This document shows positions 54,260-63,523 of a stretch of 64,000 bases of DNA, piece after piece. The DNA is from Mesorhizobium sp. (GTDB taxonomy: Bacteria > Pseudomonadota > Alphaproteobacteria > Rhizobiales > Rhizobiaceae). Where the stretch lies: the NCBI RefSeq assembly GCF_017306545.1, contig NZ_JAFKID010000028.1:1-64000 (forward strand), written 5' to 3'. The notes below the pieces were generated by a model. It did no database searches. It was given only the letters and a program-made list of their open reading frames with translations, and was not told where the DNA came from. Numbering within the stretch: the first letter of the stretch is position 1; each line of letters begins with the position of its first letter. The translations under genes and the position numbers were made by a program.

Positions 54260-55318
54260 ATGGGTTTCGACAGCAGCAAACTGGACGCGTTGCGCAGCAA
54301 ATACGGCGAGAGCCATGGCGGCCAACTGTTCGACCCGAAATTCCGCCGCGTCGCCGACAAGATTTTCTCCAAAAGCGGCACGCGCGTCGCGCCCTATGCG
54401 GGAATGCCAACGCTCCTTGACGCCCCCTACCGGGAAATCTCGGTGGAGAATCCGGATTTCGGCGATCTCCAGGTGGCGATGATCGGCATTCCGATGGACC
54501 TTGGCGTCACCAACCGCACAGGTTCGCGCTTCGGCCCGCGCGCGCTGCGCGCCATCGAACGGATCGGCCCTTACAACCATGTGCTCGACTGCGCGCCGAC
54601 CTATGAGTTGAAGGTCGCCGATATCGGCGACGTGCCGTTCCAGAGCCGCTACCGGCTGGAACTCAGCCATGACGACATCGAAAAGCGCATCAACCAGATC
54701 GTCGATGCGGGCGTTATCCCCTTGTCTGTGGGCGGCGATCACTCGGTCACCCATCCGATCATGAAGGCGGTGGGCAAAAAGCGGCCGGTCGGCATGATCC
54801 ATATCGACGCCCATTGCGACACCGGGGGCGCCTACGACCTGACCAAGTTCCACCACGGCGGCCCGTTCCGCAACGCGGTGCTGGACGGCGTGCTCGACCC
54901 GACCCGCACCATCCAGATCGGTATTCGCGGCTCGTCGGAATATCTGTGGGAGTTCTCCTACGAATCCGGCATGACCGTCATCCATGCCGAGGAAGTGACC
55001 GGACTCGGCATTCCCGCCATCATCGAGCGGGCGAAGAAGGTCGTCGGCGACGGCCCGACCTACGTTTCCTTCGACGTGGACAGCCTCGACCCGTCCTTCG
55101 CTCCGGGAACCGGAACACCCGAAATCGGCGGGCTGACGACGCGCGAAGTGCTGGAACTCCTGCGCGGCCTGAAGGGCCTCAACATCGTCGGCGGTGATGT
55201 CGTCGAAGTAGCGCCCCAATACGACACAACCACCAACACGGCTCATGCCGGCGCCCAGATGCTGTTCGAGATTCTCAGTCTGATGGTGTTCAGCCCGGCG
55301 CTCCGCAAGGGCGCCTGA
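54260..55318 (+). CDS. Agmatinase/ureohydrolase family protein
   Basis: A 352-residue manganese (or nickel) ureohydrolase: VGGDHSVTHP, IHIDAHCDTGG and SFDVDSLDPSFAPGTGTPEIGG carry the metal-binding Asp and His residues. The roughly 75-residue N-terminal extension before FGDLQVAMIGIPMD is longer than in E. coli SpeB (306 residues) and occurs in rhizobial proteins annotated as agmatinase. Substrate may be agmatine, another guanidino compound, or free guanidine. Two hairpins (54213-54230 and 54229-54243) lie in the leader. Uptake genes follow. Confidence 0.85.
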   Translation: MGFDSSKLDALRSKYGESHGGQLFDPKFRRVADKIFSKSGTRVAPYAGMPTLLDAPYREISVENPDFGDLQVAMIGIPMDLGVTNRTGSRFGPRALRAIERIGPYNHVLDCAPTYELKVADIGDVPFQSRYRLELSHDDIEKRINQIVDAGVIPLSVGGDHSVTHPIMKAVGKKRPVGMIHIDAHCDTGGAYDLTKFHHGGPFRNAVLDGVLDPTRTIQIGIRGSSEYLWEFSYESGMTVIHAEEVTGLGIPAIIERAKKVVGDGPTYVSFDVDSLDPSFAPGTGTPEIGGLTTREVLELLRGLKGLNIVGGDVVEVAPQYDTTTNTAHAGAQMLFEILSLMVFSPALRKGA

Positions 55319-55408
55319 TTTCAGACGCAATCTCCCAAAGTCGGGCCACCGACCTGGAAACGATGGCCGCCGCTTCAACAACAATCATTCCAGAAGGGAA
55401 CACGAAAA

Positions 55409-56206
55409 ATGAAACCGTACCGGAAACTTGCATCGTCCGCCGCGCTGCTGCTGACCCTCGGCTTCGGCTTCGGCTCGCCGGCCAATGCCGACGCGCTCGC
55501 CGATATCACCAAGGCCGGCGTCATCAATGTCGGTGTGTTCGCCGATTTCCCGCCCTTCTCCTCGGCCAGCGCCGACATGAGCCTCAAGGGCTACGATATC
55601 GACGTTGCGCAATACATCGCCGACACGCTCAAAGTTAAGCTGAACCCGGTCGCCGTCACCGGTCAGAACCGCATTCCCTACCTTGGCGACCACCGCGCCG
55701 ACATCCTTATGAGCGTCGGCTACTCGAAGGAGCGCGCCGAGGTCATCGATTTCGCCGCCGCCTATGCGCCCTACTACATCGCCGTGATCGGCCCGGCCGC
55801 GATGAGCGTCAAAGGCAAGGAAGACCTTTCCGGCAAGACCATCGCCGTCAATCGCGGCACGCTGGAAGACACCTCGCTGACCGAGGCGGCACCGGCAGAC
55901 GCCGACATCAAGCGCTTCGACAACTACAACGCCGTCATCCAGGCCTTCATCTCCGGGCAGACGCAGTTGATGGTCGTCGGCAACGACGTCGGCGCGCAGG
56001 TGCTGGCTCGCCAGGAAGCGCTGAAGCCGGAGCAGAAGTTCCAGCTTTTGACCTCGCCCTCCCATATCGGCCTCAACAAGAACGAGGGGGCGCTGAAGAA
56101 GGCGGTCAACGACGCGGTCGCCAAGATGCTGGCCGACGGCAAGCTGGACGAAAGCTCGAAGACATGGCTGAAGACTCCGCTCAATCCAGCCAATCTCAAG
56201 GACTGA
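55409..56206 (+). CDS. Amino-acid-type ABC substrate-binding protein
   Basis: A 265-residue periplasmic protein with a signal peptide (about 1-27, ends ANA) and the bacterial extracellular solute-binding family 3 fold: GVINVGVFADFPPFSS, LKGYDIDVAQYIADTL, ADILMSVGYSKERAEVIDF and LSGKTIAVNRGTLEDTSL. Ligand type (polar amino acid, arginine-like or guanidino compound) is inferred from the agmatinase neighbour. Two permease genes follow directly. Confidence 0.92.
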   Translation: MKPYRKLASSAALLLTLGFGFGSPANADALADITKAGVINVGVFADFPPFSSASADMSLKGYDIDVAQYIADTLKVKLNPVAVTGQNRIPYLGDHRADILMSVGYSKERAEVIDFAAAYAPYYIAVIGPAAMSVKGKEDLSGKTIAVNRGTLEDTSLTEAAPADADIKRFDNYNAVIQAFISGQTQLMVVGNDVGAQVLARQEALKPEQKFQLLTSPSHIGLNKNEGALKKAVNDAVAKMLADGKLDESSKTWLKTPLNPANLKD

Positions 56207-56210
56207 GATC

Positions 56211-56879
56211 TTGTCCTACAGCCTTGATTTTGGCTGGCTCTACGGCGCTTTAGGCGCCATCGGACGCGGTGCCGCCATGACGGTCTTCCTGATCGTCGTG
56301 ACGACGCTGGCCGGCATCCTCATCAGCGTGTTGGCCGCAGCCGGTCGCCGCAGCGGCACCAGATGGCTGCGGCAGGCGATCGGCGTCTATGTCGAAGTCA
56401 TCCGAAACACGCCGTTTCTGGTGCAGTTGTTCTTCATCTTCTTCGGCCTGCCCAGCATGGGCATCCGGCTCGACCCGGTCATGGCCGCCATCGTCGCCAT
56501 GACGCTGAACATGGCCGCCTACACCACCGAGATCGTCGGCGCGGGGCTGGACGCGGTGCCGCTCGGGCAGCGCGAAGCCGCCAGTGCGCTGGGCTTGCGT
56601 CCGCGTCTGGTGTTCGTCAAGATCGTGCTGCCGCAGGCGTTGAAGGTGATTTTTCCGGCGCTCACCAGCCAGGTGGTGATCATGATGCTCGAATCCGCCG
56701 TCGTCTCGCAGATCGCCGTGCGCGACCTCACCTACGAAGCAGACATGCTGCAGGCGCGGACGTTTCGCGCCTTCGAAACCTATCTCGTCGTCACGCTGGT
56801 CTATCTCGGCCTGTCGGTGGTTGTGCGCCGCGTGCTGGTTGCGGTCGGTCGCCGTACGCTTTCGGCGGGTGTGACATGA
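56211..56879 (+). CDS. Amino-acid-type ABC permease 1
   Basis: A 222-residue HisM/GlnP-type permease with about five helices. EVIRNTPFLVQLFFIFFGLPS and the EAA-type loop AGLDAVPLGQREAASALGL are the family marks. It starts with TTG at 56211, four bases after the binding-protein stop, and overlaps the next gene by ATGA. Confidence 0.92.
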   Translation: MSYSLDFGWLYGALGAIGRGAAMTVFLIVVTTLAGILISVLAAAGRRSGTRWLRQAIGVYVEVIRNTPFLVQLFFIFFGLPSMGIRLDPVMAAIVAMTLNMAAYTTEIVGAGLDAVPLGQREAASALGLRPRLVFVKIVLPQALKVIFPALTSQVVIMMLESAVVSQIAVRDLTYEADMLQARTFRAFETYLVVTLVYLGLSVVVRRVLVAVGRRTLSAGVT

Positions 56880-57523
56880 TCGAGTTCACCTTCTGGGATA
56901 TCCTGCGCAATCTCCTGTTCGCCACGCGCTGGACAGTCCTGCTTTCGGCCGCCGCCTTCATCGGCGGTACCGTGGTCGGCATCGCCATCCTGATGCTGCG
57001 CATCTCAAAGCGATCCTGGGCGCGGCGCTTTGCCAGCGGCTATATCGCGCTGTTCCAGGGCACGCCGCTTCTGATGCAGCTTTTCCTGATGTTCTTCGGC
57101 CTGCCGATGCTGGGTTTCCGCATCGAGCCGTGGACGGCGGCGGTGCTGGCGCTGACCTTCTTCGCCAGCGCCTATCTGGCCGAAATCTGGCGAAGCGGCG
57201 TCGAAGCGCTGCCGCTCGGCCAGTGGGATGCGGGCGCCAGCCTTGGGCTGCACCGGGTACAGGAACTGCGCCTCGTCATCTTGCCGCAGGCCTTCGCCAT
57301 TACGCGCGCGCCGGTCGTCGGCTTTCTGGTGCAGCTCATCAAGGGAACCGCGCTGACTTCGATCATCGGCTTCGACGAGCTGTTGAGAACATCCAACGCC
57401 ATTACCAACGCGACATTCCAGCCGTTCACCGTCTACGGCCTGGTGGCGGTGATCTTCTTCGTGCTTTGCTACCCGCTGACACAATATGCACGCACCCTGG
57501 AAAAACGCGAGTTCGCACATTGA
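56876..57523 (+). CDS. Amino-acid-type ABC permease 2
   Basis: A 215-residue paralogue of the preceding permease (ALFQGTPLLMQLFLMFFGLP; SGVEALPLGQWDAGASLGL; TSIIGFDELL). The pair probably forms the heterodimeric channel. No GlnQ/HisP-type ATPase gene follows; the next ATPase (58933) is of the spermidine type. Confidence 0.92.
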   Translation: MIEFTFWDILRNLLFATRWTVLLSAAAFIGGTVVGIAILMLRISKRSWARRFASGYIALFQGTPLLMQLFLMFFGLPMLGFRIEPWTAAVLALTFFASAYLAEIWRSGVEALPLGQWDAGASLGLHRVQELRLVILPQAFAITRAPVVGFLVQLIKGTALTSIIGFDELLRTSNAITNATFQPFTVYGLVAVIFFVLCYPLTQYARTLEKREFAH

Positions 57524-57590
57524 GGAAGCTGGCGAGAGCCAGCCATCATAGGAAATCCGGCGACATGCCGGACCAAGGAGGAGAAGACTC

Positions 57591-58679
57591 ATGAAAGCCA
57601 TCCTGACTGGAAATCTCAGCCGGCGCACCGTGCTCGGCGCCGGCATCGCCGCCGCCGGCACGCTCGCCATGCCGGCCGTCCTGCGCGCCCAGGACAAGTC
57701 GCTCAAGGTCGGCGTCTACGGCGGCTATTTCAAGAAATCGTTCGACAGCCACATCTTCCCCGACTTCACCAAGGCGACCGGCATCGCGGTGGAATCGGTG
57801 GCCGAGCCGACCGGCGAAGCGTGGCTGGTCCAGCTCGAGCAGGCCGCCAAGGCGGGACAGGCGCCGGCCGACCTTTCCATGATGTCGCAGACGACGACGC
57901 TGAAGGGCCAGGCCACGGAATTGTGGACGCCGCTCGACACCTCGAAGTTCAAGCATTACGGCGACCTGCTGCCGCGCTTCGTCAACAAATATCCGGACGG
58001 GCGTGTCGCCGGCATCGGCGCGGTGGCCTGGTGGATCACGCTGGTTTCCAACACCGACGCCTTCAAGGAGGCGCCGACGTCCTGGGAAGCTTTCTGGGAA
58101 GCCGACAAGAAGGACAAGCTCGGCCTTCTGGCGCTCGCCTCCAACTCCTTCCTGCTGGAAGTGACGGCCAAGACCTTCTTCGGCGGCACCGACATGCTGA
58201 GCACCGACGAAGGGCTGGACAAGGCCTTTGCCAAACTCGCCGAAGTGAAGCCGAACGTTCGGCTCTGGTATCGCGACGAGGCGCAGTTCGAGCAGGCGCT
58301 GAAGTCGGGCGAGATCCCGATGGGCCAGTACTATCACGACGTGACCGGTCTCGCCATCGCCGACGGCTTCCATGTCCGCTCGACCTTCCCGAAGGAAGGC
58401 GGCATTCAGGACTCCGGCAACTGGGTATTGGTGAAAACCTCGAAGAAGGTCGACGAGGCGCACGCCTTCATCGACTATATGAGCCAGCCGTCGATCCAGG
58501 GCCTGATGTCGCGCAAGGTCGGCACGCAGCCGACGCTGAAGAAGGACGTGCTCGACCTCACGCCGGCGGAATTCGCGGCGGTGTCATCGGACATCGAGCC
58601 GATCATCCCGCGCTACGACCTCTACACCTCCAAGGCCGACGAGATTAACCAGAAGTGGACCGAACTGATCGTCGGGTGA
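57591..58679 (+). CDS. PotD-like ABC substrate-binding protein
   Basis: A 362-residue periplasmic binding protein exported by a Tat signal (NLSRRTVLGAGIAAAGTLAMP). The body is the spermidine/putrescine-type family 1 fold: LKVGVYGGYFKKSFDSHIFP, WLVQLEQAAKAGQAPADLS, IGAVAWWITLVSNTDAFKEA and ALKSGEIPMGQYYHD. It starts a second ABC set with ATPase and two permeases. The ligand is likely a polyamine or guanidino compound. Confidence 0.9.
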   Translation: MKAILTGNLSRRTVLGAGIAAAGTLAMPAVLRAQDKSLKVGVYGGYFKKSFDSHIFPDFTKATGIAVESVAEPTGEAWLVQLEQAAKAGQAPADLSMMSQTTTLKGQATELWTPLDTSKFKHYGDLLPRFVNKYPDGRVAGIGAVAWWITLVSNTDAFKEAPTSWEAFWEADKKDKLGLLALASNSFLLEVTAKTFFGGTDMLSTDEGLDKAFAKLAEVKPNVRLWYRDEAQFEQALKSGEIPMGQYYHDVTGLAIADGFHVRSTFPKEGGIQDSGNWVLVKTSKKVDEAHAFIDYMSQPSIQGLMSRKVGTQPTLKKDVLDLTPAEFAAVSSDIEPIIPRYDLYTSKADEINQKWTELIVG

Positions 58680-58685
58680 AGTTCT

Positions 58686-58881
58686 TCCTTCTCCCCGCAA
58701 ACGGGGAGAAGGTGGCCCGAAGGACCGGATGAGGTGCGGCGCCAAGGTTCGACAATTTCATGCCGCCCCTCACCTGCCTGCCGGCATCTGCCCTTTCGGG
58801 CGTTCGTCACTTGAAAAGCCAAGCAATTGGCTTTTCATAGCCTTCGGCCACCGTTCCTCACCCCCGTAAACGGGGAGAGGA
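58686..58881. repeat. RIME-like palindromic intergenic repeat
   Basis: Two palindromes in opposite orientation, each with CTCCCCGNNNACGGGGAG-type arms (58690 and 58862 regions) and GTGGCCCGAAGG/CCTTCGGCCAC motifs. The pattern matches rhizobial RIME elements found between genes. It lies between the binding protein and ATPase genes and may attenuate downstream expression. Confidence 0.7.
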
Positions 58882-58932
58882 AAGTGTTTCACCCACCCGC
58901 TCAACGAACCGGCATACGGAGAAGAATCCTTG

Positions 58933-59970
58933 ATGTCCGGCCTGTCCATCAACGCCATAACAAAACGCTTCGGTGACTTCGCGGCCGTCGACGATGTCAC
59001 GCTTGCCGTCCCGCACGGTTCGTTCGTGTGCCTGCTCGGACCGTCCGGCTGCGGCAAGACCACGCTGCTTCGCATGATCGCCGGACTGGAGGAGCCGAGC
59101 GCCGGCGCCATCGTGCTCGACGGCGAGGACATCACGACGCTGCCGACCCACAAGCGCAGCCTTGGCATGGTGTTTCAGTCGCTGGCGCTGTTCCCGCATC
59201 TGACCGTCGGCGACAACATCGCCTATGCGTTGCGCATCCGCGGTGCTCCGAAGCAGGACCAGCGCAAGCGCGTCGAGGAACTGCTTTCCATGATCCACCT
59301 GTCGGGCTTCGCCGACCGGCCGGTGACGAAGCTTTCCGGCGGGCAGCGGCAGCGCGTGGCGATCGCGCGGGCGCTGGCGCTGTCGCCAAAGCTCTTCCTG
59401 CTGGACGAGCCGCTGTCGGCGCTTGACGCCAAGCTGCGCGAGGCCATGCAGGTGGAGCTCAGACAGCTCCAGCAAAGGCTCGGCATCACCACCATCGTCG
59501 TCACCCACGACCAGCGCGAGGCCATGACCATGGCCGACCTCGTCGTCGTCATGGGGAAGGGAAAAATCCTGCAGGCGGCGCCGCCGATCGAGATCTACCG
59601 CAAGCCGGCGGACGCCTTCGTCGCCGACTTTATCGGCATCACCAACCTGCTTCCGGTCGAGACGGACGGCGCCGGCCGTTCGAGCGTGCTGGGCGCGGCC
59701 GTCCCGGAACTGGCCTGTCCATCGGGCACGACGAAGGCGACGATTTCGATCAGACCGGAAGACGTGCGGCTGACGACGCCCGGCAGGGGAACGCTCGACG
59801 GCACGGTGACGTTCGTGCGCGACCTCGGCGGCACGATCGAAACCTTCGTCGAGGCCGGCGGCATGACGATCACCGCGGTCGCCACGCCGCGTGAAAGGCC
59901 GGACGTGCAGGTCGGACAGACGGTCGGCGTTCTCCTGCCGGCCGAAAACTGCGTGGTGGTGAAATCATGA
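58933..59970 (+). CDS. PotA-like ABC transporter ATPase
   Basis: A 345-residue ATPase: Walker A GPSGCGKTTLLRM, signature KLSGGQRQRVAIARA, Walker B LFLLDEPLSALD, His-loop VTHDQREAMTMADL, and a C-terminal TOBE domain (about 265-345). It is of the spermidine/putrescine/iron type. ATG at 58933 follows a TTG at 58930. A second RIME-like element separates it from the permeases. Confidence 0.94.
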   Translation: MSGLSINAITKRFGDFAAVDDVTLAVPHGSFVCLLGPSGCGKTTLLRMIAGLEEPSAGAIVLDGEDITTLPTHKRSLGMVFQSLALFPHLTVGDNIAYALRIRGAPKQDQRKRVEELLSMIHLSGFADRPVTKLSGGQRQRVAIARALALSPKLFLLDEPLSALDAKLREAMQVELRQLQQRLGITTIVVTHDQREAMTMADLVVVMGKGKILQAAPPIEIYRKPADAFVADFIGITNLLPVETDGAGRSSVLGAAVPELACPSGTTKATISIRPEDVRLTTPGRGTLDGTVTFVRDLGGTIETFVEAGGMTITAVATPRERPDVQVGQTVGVLLPAENCVVVKS

Positions 59971-59987
59971 GGGGCGGAGGTGGAGCT

Positions 59988-60119
59988 CTTCCTTCGCCCC
60001 GTTTACGGGGACAAGATGCCGGCAGGCAGATGAGGGGCGGCATGGACTGTCAAAGGCTGGCGCTGCCCCTCATCCGGCCCTTCGGGCCACCTTATCCCCG
60101 TGAACGGGGCGAAGGAAAG
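59988..60119. repeat. RIME-like palindromic repeat before permease gene
   Basis: A long imperfect palindrome: left arm CTTCCTTCGCCCCGTTTACGG, centre near 60055, right arm ending CGTGAACGGGGCGAAGGAAAG (arms are mutually complementary apart from a few bases). It matches the element at 58686. Its right edge supplies GAAGGAAAGGGAAG, the ribosome site of the permease at 60128. Confidence 0.75.
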
Positions 60120-60127
60120 GGAAGACC

Positions 60128-60982
60128 ATGAGACGCGAGCCGCCGAAAACCGCCGCCGACTACGCGCCGCTGGCATTCCCGGCGCTGATGCTCATCGTCT
60201 TCTTCGTCGTTCCGTTCTCGATCATGATCGCGGTGTCGTTCTTCAAGCGCGACCCGGCAGGCTTCTACAAGCCGGCTTTCGTCTTCGACAATTATGCCCG
60301 CTTTCTCTCTGCCTTCTTCGGCGAAGTGCTCGGCTTCTCGCTGATGCTGGCGGTGACGGTGGCGGCGTGCTGCATCGTCATCGCTTTTCCCTTCACCTAC
60401 CTGCTCACCAGGCGGCCTCGGAGGGTGCAAACGCTGTGGTTGGTCGGGTTGCTTTCGGTGCTGTCGCTGTCCGAGGTCATCATCGGCTTTGCCTGGTCGA
60501 CGCTGCTCTCGCGCACGGCCGGCATCACCAATCTTCTGGTCGCGATCGGGCTGATGGACCAGCCGGTGGCGCTGCTGCCGACTTTCGGCGCGGTGCTGAC
60601 CGGCATGGTCTACCAGGCGCTGCCCTATACGATCCTGGTGCTCTATCCGGCGCTGGTGCGGCTCGACCCGACGCTGACAGAGGCCGCGCGCACGCTCGGC
60701 GCCTCGCCGGTGCGCGCCTTCTTCAACGTGACGGTGCCGGCCTTGCGCAACACCATCGTGGCGACGCTGATCATGGTGTTCGTCTTCGCGCTCGGCTCCT
60801 ATCTGTTGCCGCAGATTCTCGGCCGGCCGCGGCACTGGACGCTGTCGGTGCTGATCACCGACCAGGCGATCTACCAGTCCAACATGCCCTTTGCCGCGGC
60901 GATGGCGGTGTTCCTCGTGCTGATCTCGCTGTCGCTTGTCGGCCTGACCCTGCTCGTCGGGCGCAGGGAGAACGCCGCATGA
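60128..60982 (+). CDS. PotB-like ABC permease
   Basis: A 284-residue membrane permease with about six helices. ARTLGASPVRAFFNVTVPALRN is the EAA loop of the spermidine/putrescine-type group. The ribosome site GAAGGAAAGGG is the end of the adjacent RIME-like repeat. It overlaps the next permease by ATGA. Confidence 0.92.
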   Translation: MRREPPKTAADYAPLAFPALMLIVFFVVPFSIMIAVSFFKRDPAGFYKPAFVFDNYARFLSAFFGEVLGFSLMLAVTVAACCIVIAFPFTYLLTRRPRRVQTLWLVGLLSVLSLSEVIIGFAWSTLLSRTAGITNLLVAIGLMDQPVALLPTFGAVLTGMVYQALPYTILVLYPALVRLDPTLTEAARTLGASPVRAFFNVTVPALRNTIVATLIMVFVFALGSYLLPQILGRPRHWTLSVLITDQAIYQSNMPFAAAMAVFLVLISLSLVGLTLLVGRRENAA

Positions 60983-61776
60983 ACATGCTCCGCCGCCTCT
61001 ACTTCATCGCCGTCGCACTGTTCCTTGCGGCGCCGCTGATCGTCGTCGCTGGCGTCTCGGTCAACGAGAAGCAGGACCTGACCTTCCCGCCGCGCGGCTT
61101 TTCTCTCGCTTGGTACGCGCAAATCTTCACCGATCCGGAATGGCGGGCCGCGCTGTTTCATTCGCTGATATTGGCCGTCTGCTCGGCGGCGCTCGCCGTG
61201 CTGATCGCGCTGCCGCTCGCCTGGTTCCTGTGGCGGCGCATCGCGCCGTGGGCGAATATCTTCCAGGTGCTGGGGCTGGCGCCCTTCATCCTGCCGCCGG
61301 TCATCACCGCCCTCGGCTTCCTGTCCTTCTGGGCGACGCTCGGCGTGTTCGGCCAGTTCTTCACGGCCATCGTCAGCCACGCGATCTTTTTCGTCACGCT
61401 GCCGCTGGTGACGCTGTCGCTGGGTTTTGCCTCCATCGACCGGTCGCTGGTCGAGGCCGCCGCCACCATGGGCGCCGACGACCGCACGGTCGCGCGCACC
61501 GTGGTGCTGCCGCTGATCCTGCCCTATCTGATCTCCGGCTACGCGTTCGCCTTCGTCTTGTCCCTCAACGAATACATCATCGCCTACATGACCATCGGTT
61601 TCACCACCGAGACGCTGCCGATCAAGATCTTCAACGCGCTGCGCTACGGTTACACGCCTACGATGGCTTCGGTCTCGGTGTTTTTCGTCGCGGTAGCCGC
61701 GCTGGTTTTCGGCAGCATCGCCCGTTTCGGCGATATCCGGCGTCTGCTAGGCGCAATGGCATCGGAAGACAATTGA
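60979..61776 (+). CDS. PotC-like ABC permease
   Basis: A 265-residue partner permease starting NMLRRLYFIAVALFLAAPLI, with EAA loop AAATMGADDRTVARTVVLPLI. It completes the second ABC set (binding protein 57591, ATPase 58933, two permeases). The open frame before MNMLRR is the shadow of the previous gene. Confidence 0.92.
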   Translation: MNMLRRLYFIAVALFLAAPLIVVAGVSVNEKQDLTFPPRGFSLAWYAQIFTDPEWRAALFHSLILAVCSAALAVLIALPLAWFLWRRIAPWANIFQVLGLAPFILPPVITALGFLSFWATLGVFGQFFTAIVSHAIFFVTLPLVTLSLGFASIDRSLVEAAATMGADDRTVARTVVLPLILPYLISGYAFAFVLSLNEYIIAYMTIGFTTETLPIKIFNALRYGYTPTMASVSVFFVAVAALVFGSIARFGDIRRLLGAMASEDN

Positions 61777-62223
61777 TGGGCATCGACGTCGCTGCGCCGA
61801 TCCTTATTATGAATTGCTGATGGGCAGGCAAGATTACAACTGTTGAAACGGTCCTGGCGCGTCGAATTTGGTCTTTTGCCGGGGCCAGACAGCGCCCAAA
61901 TATTGAGAAGAACGGGCCGCTGTGTGACGATCTCCGGAGCAACCCGGAAGATGTCCTTGAGGTCCGATCGCTTGGTGTACCGGCCGGGGTCGCAGGGATA
62001 GACATCTACAGTCAACTGTCAGGAACCATAAGCCGCCACGACATTGAAGTCCGAGCGTTTCAAACCTCGCAACGTGCCTCCCGTGCCTGAAAACAGTTCG
62101 ACTGCCCGCGCCTGAAAACGCCCCCTCGTCCGTAGCCCATTAATCGATTGCAGGTTCGAGGATTGAGTTTTGATCAGAAACAAGCTCCGCGAGGCTCAAA
62201 CCGCCAGTGGGTTTAGATTGTCT
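61777..62223. other. Intergenic region without recognisable gene
   Basis: About 450 bases between the convergent potC-like and azlD genes. Several short open frames run through it, none with a domain I know. No strong terminator is visible after the permease gene. A minus-strand stretch reading MTVDVYPCDPGRYTKRSD near 61958-62015 could be a gene remnant but has no supporting ribosome site. Confidence 0.5.
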
Positions 62224-62529
62224 TCAAAACCACAACCGCAGCGCCGCGCAGGCCAGCGCGCCGATGAAAACCACGACCAGGAACGGCAGGCGCATCCACA
62301 AGGCGAAAGCTGCGGCGACCAGCGCGCCTAGCCGCGCATCAATGGCGAGATGCGGGCCGGCAGCCACAGTGTTCATCACCGTCAGCGCGGTAAGGAGTGC
62401 CACCGTAAGACTGCCGGCTATACTGTCCATGTATGGACTGGTCAGCCATCGCTCCGGCAGGCTGTAGCCGATCAGCTTGGTAGCGTAAGCCATGGCGCAG
62501 GCGAGCGCGATCCAATTCCACAATGTCAT
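62224..62529 (-). CDS. azlD: AzlD-type branched-chain amino acid exporter subunit
   Basis: A 101-residue membrane protein with four helices (LWNWIALACAMAYATKLIGY; SIAGSLTVALLTALTVMNTV), fitting AzlD. It overlaps azlC by ATGA. Together the two form the branched-chain amino acid exporter family. Confidence 0.85.
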   Translation of the reverse strand: MTLWNWIALACAMAYATKLIGYSLPERWLTSPYMDSIAGSLTVALLTALTVMNTVAAGPHLAIDARLGALVAAAFALWMRLPFLVVVFIGALACAALRLWF

Positions 62530-63221
62530 CGCGCGCTCCGGCTATGCCACGCGCCCCAGGCCGCGCCAACAGCAGCGGCCAGCAAGATGGGAAGGCCGGC
62601 GGGCAGACACGGAATGCTGACGGCAGTGGCAAGCCCGCAGACCAGTGCCAACGCCACTGGCTCGCGTGCCCGCAGGCGCGGCCACAACAGGCCCAGGAAA
62701 GCAGCGACCGCCGCGCCATCCAATCCGAAGCGGCGCGGATCGCCCAATGTATCGCCGAGTAGCGCCCCGACCAGCGTGAAAACGTTCCACAACAGGAACA
62801 CACCACCCCCGGCAACCCAAAAGCCGCGCCGCTGCTCGCTCGCATCGCTCTGGCTCGAGGCCGTGGCGGTCGATTCGTCAATCGTCCAGTGCGCGGCCAG
62901 CCAGCGCCACACACCGCGCGGCGCGAGCAAGCGCCCCATTTGCAGGCCATAGACGGCATTGCGCACACCCAACAGGCTGGCTGCCCCCAGCGCCGCCGCC
63001 CCTGTGCCACCACCTGCGACGACGCCAATGAATGCGAACTGTGACCCGCCTGTGAACATCAACAGGCTCAACGCCGCCGTCTGCGCCACGCTCAAGCCCG
63101 CTGCCACGCTCAGCGCGCCGAAAGAAATGCCGTAAAGACCCGTGGCGACGGCGATCGACAGGCCCATGCGCGTAGCGGGCGTCAGGCGATCCCGCCACGC
63201 GAGAGCATCGGAACGGCTCAT
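62526..63221 (-). CDS. azlC: AzlC-type branched-chain amino acid exporter
   Basis: A 231-residue membrane protein. ATGLYGISFGALSVAAGLS, LLMFTGGSQFAFIGVVAGGGT and GVRNAVYGLQMGRLL are AzlC family features. It lies upstream of azlD. A hairpin (TTACCT and AGGTAA, near 63250) is in the leader. The 300 bases to the next gene show no other feature. Confidence 0.88.
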   Translation of the reverse strand: MSRSDALAWRDRLTPATRMGLSIAVATGLYGISFGALSVAAGLSVAQTAALSLLMFTGGSQFAFIGVVAGGGTGAAALGAASLLGVRNAVYGLQMGRLLAPRGVWRWLAAHWTIDESTATASSQSDASEQRRGFWVAGGGVFLLWNVFTLVGALLGDTLGDPRRFGLDGAAVAAFLGLLWPRLRAREPVALALVCGLATAVSIPCLPAGLPILLAAAVGAAWGAWHSRSAR

Positions 63222-63523
63222 CGAAACGACTCCATGCCCTTAAATTCCTTACCTCCTTTGCAGGTAAAGGAGACGGGTCATCAAGTCATTCTTTGTCGTG
63301 TTGCCAAGCAGGAGGCTGAGGCTGCGCGGCGGCAATGCTTCCAGTCAACTGCGACGAGCCTCTGCACCGATCAGCGCGGCCTGATTTTTCCGTGACCTCC
63401 CACCCACAGCAACCCGAAATCTCGCTTGAGTGATCCTTTTAAGGGCCGATGGCAAAGTGGGCGGGTGAAGTTGATTTCAACGCCGTTGCTCGCATTATTC
63501 CGAATCGGGTGGAGGAGAAACGG

